This document shows positions 7,999-9,216 of a stretch of 9,216 bases of DNA, piece after piece. The DNA is from Rhodanobacteraceae bacterium. Lineage in GTDB: Bacteria > Pseudomonadota > Gammaproteobacteria > Xanthomonadales > SZUA-5. A model generated the notes under the pieces. It was given only the letters and a program-made list of their open reading frames with translations. It did no database searches and was not told the origin of the DNA. Both the position numbers and the translations under genes were made by a program. Each line of letters opens with the position of its first letter. Position 1 is the first letter of the stretch. The stretch covers positions 1 to 9,216 of the forward strand of contig QIMA01000272.1 of NCBI GenBank assembly GCA_003233535.1, in the 5' to 3' direction.

Positions 7999-9216
7999 CT
8001 CCAGAGCTCGGACAATGGTGTTTGGTCCTAGCGCTGATCCTGGCTGTAATCCAGTCGACAGTCCCCCTAATCGGCAGCTATTTCGGCGATCAAGCGCTAA
8101 TGCGCATGGCCCGTCCGGTTTCCATCGGCCAATGCCTGTTCACGGGCATCGCGTTCGTACTGTTGGTGCAGGCGTTCCTGAACCAGGATTTCTCAGTCGC
8201 CTACGTGGCACAAAACTCGAACCTCAAGCTGCCAGTGGTCTATCGCGTGTCGGCCGTTTGGGGCGCACATGAAGGTTCGCTGCTGCTCTGGGTCTTCATC
8301 TTGGGGCTGTGGACGACGGCAGTCGCGCTGTTTAGCCGCAGTCTGCCCTTGGCGTTCTCGTCCCGCGTGCTCGCTGTTCTGGGCTGGATCAGCGTCGGCT
8401 TCTTGCTTTTCACCATCTTCACCTCCAACCCGTTCATGCGTCACCTCCCGCCCCTAGCCGATGGCAACGACCTCAATCCGCTGCTACAGGACTTCGGGCT
8501 GATCATTCACCCACCGATGCTGTATCTGGGCTACGTCGGTTTCGCGGTTGCCTTCGCCTTCGCCGTGGCGGCGCTACTCGATGGCCGGGTTGATCAGCAG
8601 TGGGTGCGCTGGGCACGACCGTGGACTAACTGGGCCTGGAGCTTCTTGACCATGGGCATCGCCCTGGGTAGCTGGTGGGCCTATTACGAGTTGGGCTGGG
8701 GCGGCTGGTGGTTCTGGGATCCTGTAGAAAACGCGTCTTTCTTGCCCTGGCTGGTCGGCGCAGCCCTTATCCACTCGCAGGCGGTGACCGAAAAGCGCGG
8801 CACGCTGCGCGCCTGGACGCTGCTGCTATCCATCGCCGCATTCAGTCTGAGCCTGCTCGGCACATTCCTGGTGCGTTCCGGCGTGATCACTAGCGTGCAT
8901 GCCTTCGCCTCAGACCCCACACGAGGCTTGTTCATTCTGATTTTTCTGGGCGTAATCACCGGTGGCGCTCTGTTGCTTTACGCAGCACGCGCTCCGCGGA
9001 TTGCCGGCGGCCCCGCGATCACTTGGTGTTCGCGTGAAGCACTCATATTGATGAACAATTTGTTCCTGATCAGTGCCTGCGCCATGGTGCTGCTGGGTAC
9101 CCTGTATCCGCTTTTCGCCGACGCTGCCGGGCTCGGCAAGGTGTCCGTCGGACCGCCCTACTTTGGCACGCTGTTCGTGATCCTGATGGCGCCACTGGTT
9201 TTGCTCATGCCGCTGG
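7995..9216 (+). CDS. ccmF: Heme lyase subunit CcmF (partial, 3' end outside window)
   Basis: CcmF is the membrane part of the heme lyase that takes heme from CcmE and joins it to the CXXCH cysteines of apocytochrome c. The first 407 codons are present, open to the window end; the family is about 650 residues long. The WWD domain is clear: WGGWWFWDPVEN at 235-246. H172 (IIHPPMLY), H260 (ALIHSQA) and H302 (SVHAFA) fall one residue from the E. coli heme-ligand and WWD-flanking histidines H173, H261 and H303; the fourth conserved histidine lies beyond the window. Many hydrophobic helices are seen. The ATG at 7995 shares ATGA with the ccmE stop, which indicates translational coupling. The protein starts MTPELGQWCLVLALILAVIQ, typical for the family. 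Confidence 0.96.
   Translation, partial: MTPELGQWCLVLALILAVIQSTVPLIGSYFGDQALMRMARPVSIGQCLFTGIAFVLLVQAFLNQDFSVAYVAQNSNLKLPVVYRVSAVWGAHEGSLLLWVFILGLWTTAVALFSRSLPLAFSSRVLAVLGWISVGFLLFTIFTSNPFMRHLPPLADGNDLNPLLQDFGLIIHPPMLYLGYVGFAVAFAFAVAALLDGRVDQQWVRWARPWTNWAWSFLTMGIALGSWWAYYELGWGGWWFWDPVENASFLPWLVGAALIHSQAVTEKRGTLRAWTLLLSIAAFSLSLLGTFLVRSGVITSVHAFASDPTRGLFILIFLGVITGGALLLYAARAPRIAGGPAITWCSREALILMNNLFLISACAMVLLGTLYPLFADAAGLGKVSVGPPYFGTLFVILMAPLVLLMPL

Overview
The window is chromosomal DNA, moderately GC-rich, from what looks like a gammaproteobacterium. The gene content (a full System I cytochrome c maturation operon, uvrB, and a FimT/GspH pseudopilin placed between them) suggests the Xanthomonadales/Lysobacterales, but that placement is inference from protein style and gene order only. 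Coding density is high and genes run in two divergent blocks.

Left block (1-4315, all minus strand). Reading from right to left, uvrB (nucleotide excision repair helicase) comes first. It is followed after 16 nt by a 563-residue MutS-related ATPase that has only the core/lever and ATPase parts of MutS plus hydrophobic, probably membrane-inserted, segments. After a 77-nt gap that contains a plausible promoter comes a VapBC-type toxin-antitoxin pair: a 75-residue VapB-like antitoxin, then a PIN-domain toxin cut off by the window start.

Divergent intergenic region (4316-4606). This holds the most unusual item here: a 161-bp element whose two ends are inverted repeats of each other, bounded on both sides by TTAA and folding as one long interrupted hairpin. 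It looks like a non-autonomous MITE, with ends of the CCCGG type that would fit an IS1380/piggyBac-like mobiliser. It stops only 24 nt before the uvrB start codon, so uvrB must be transcribed from within or across it. Between the element and the pseudopilin gene lie three further small palindromes.

Right block (4607-9216, all plus strand). A GspH/FimT-type pseudopilin is followed by ccmA-ccmB-ccmC-ccmD-ccmE-ccmF. The ccm genes overlap or nearly touch, as in a single operon. CcmAB with CcmC and CcmD load heme onto the periplasmic chaperone CcmE, and CcmF takes heme from holo-CcmE and attaches it to apocytochrome c. ccmD (56 codons) is short but clear. ccmF is cut off by the window end after 407 codons, so ccmG/ccmH, if present, lie beyond it. 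No rRNA, tRNA, CRISPR array or transposase gene was seen.
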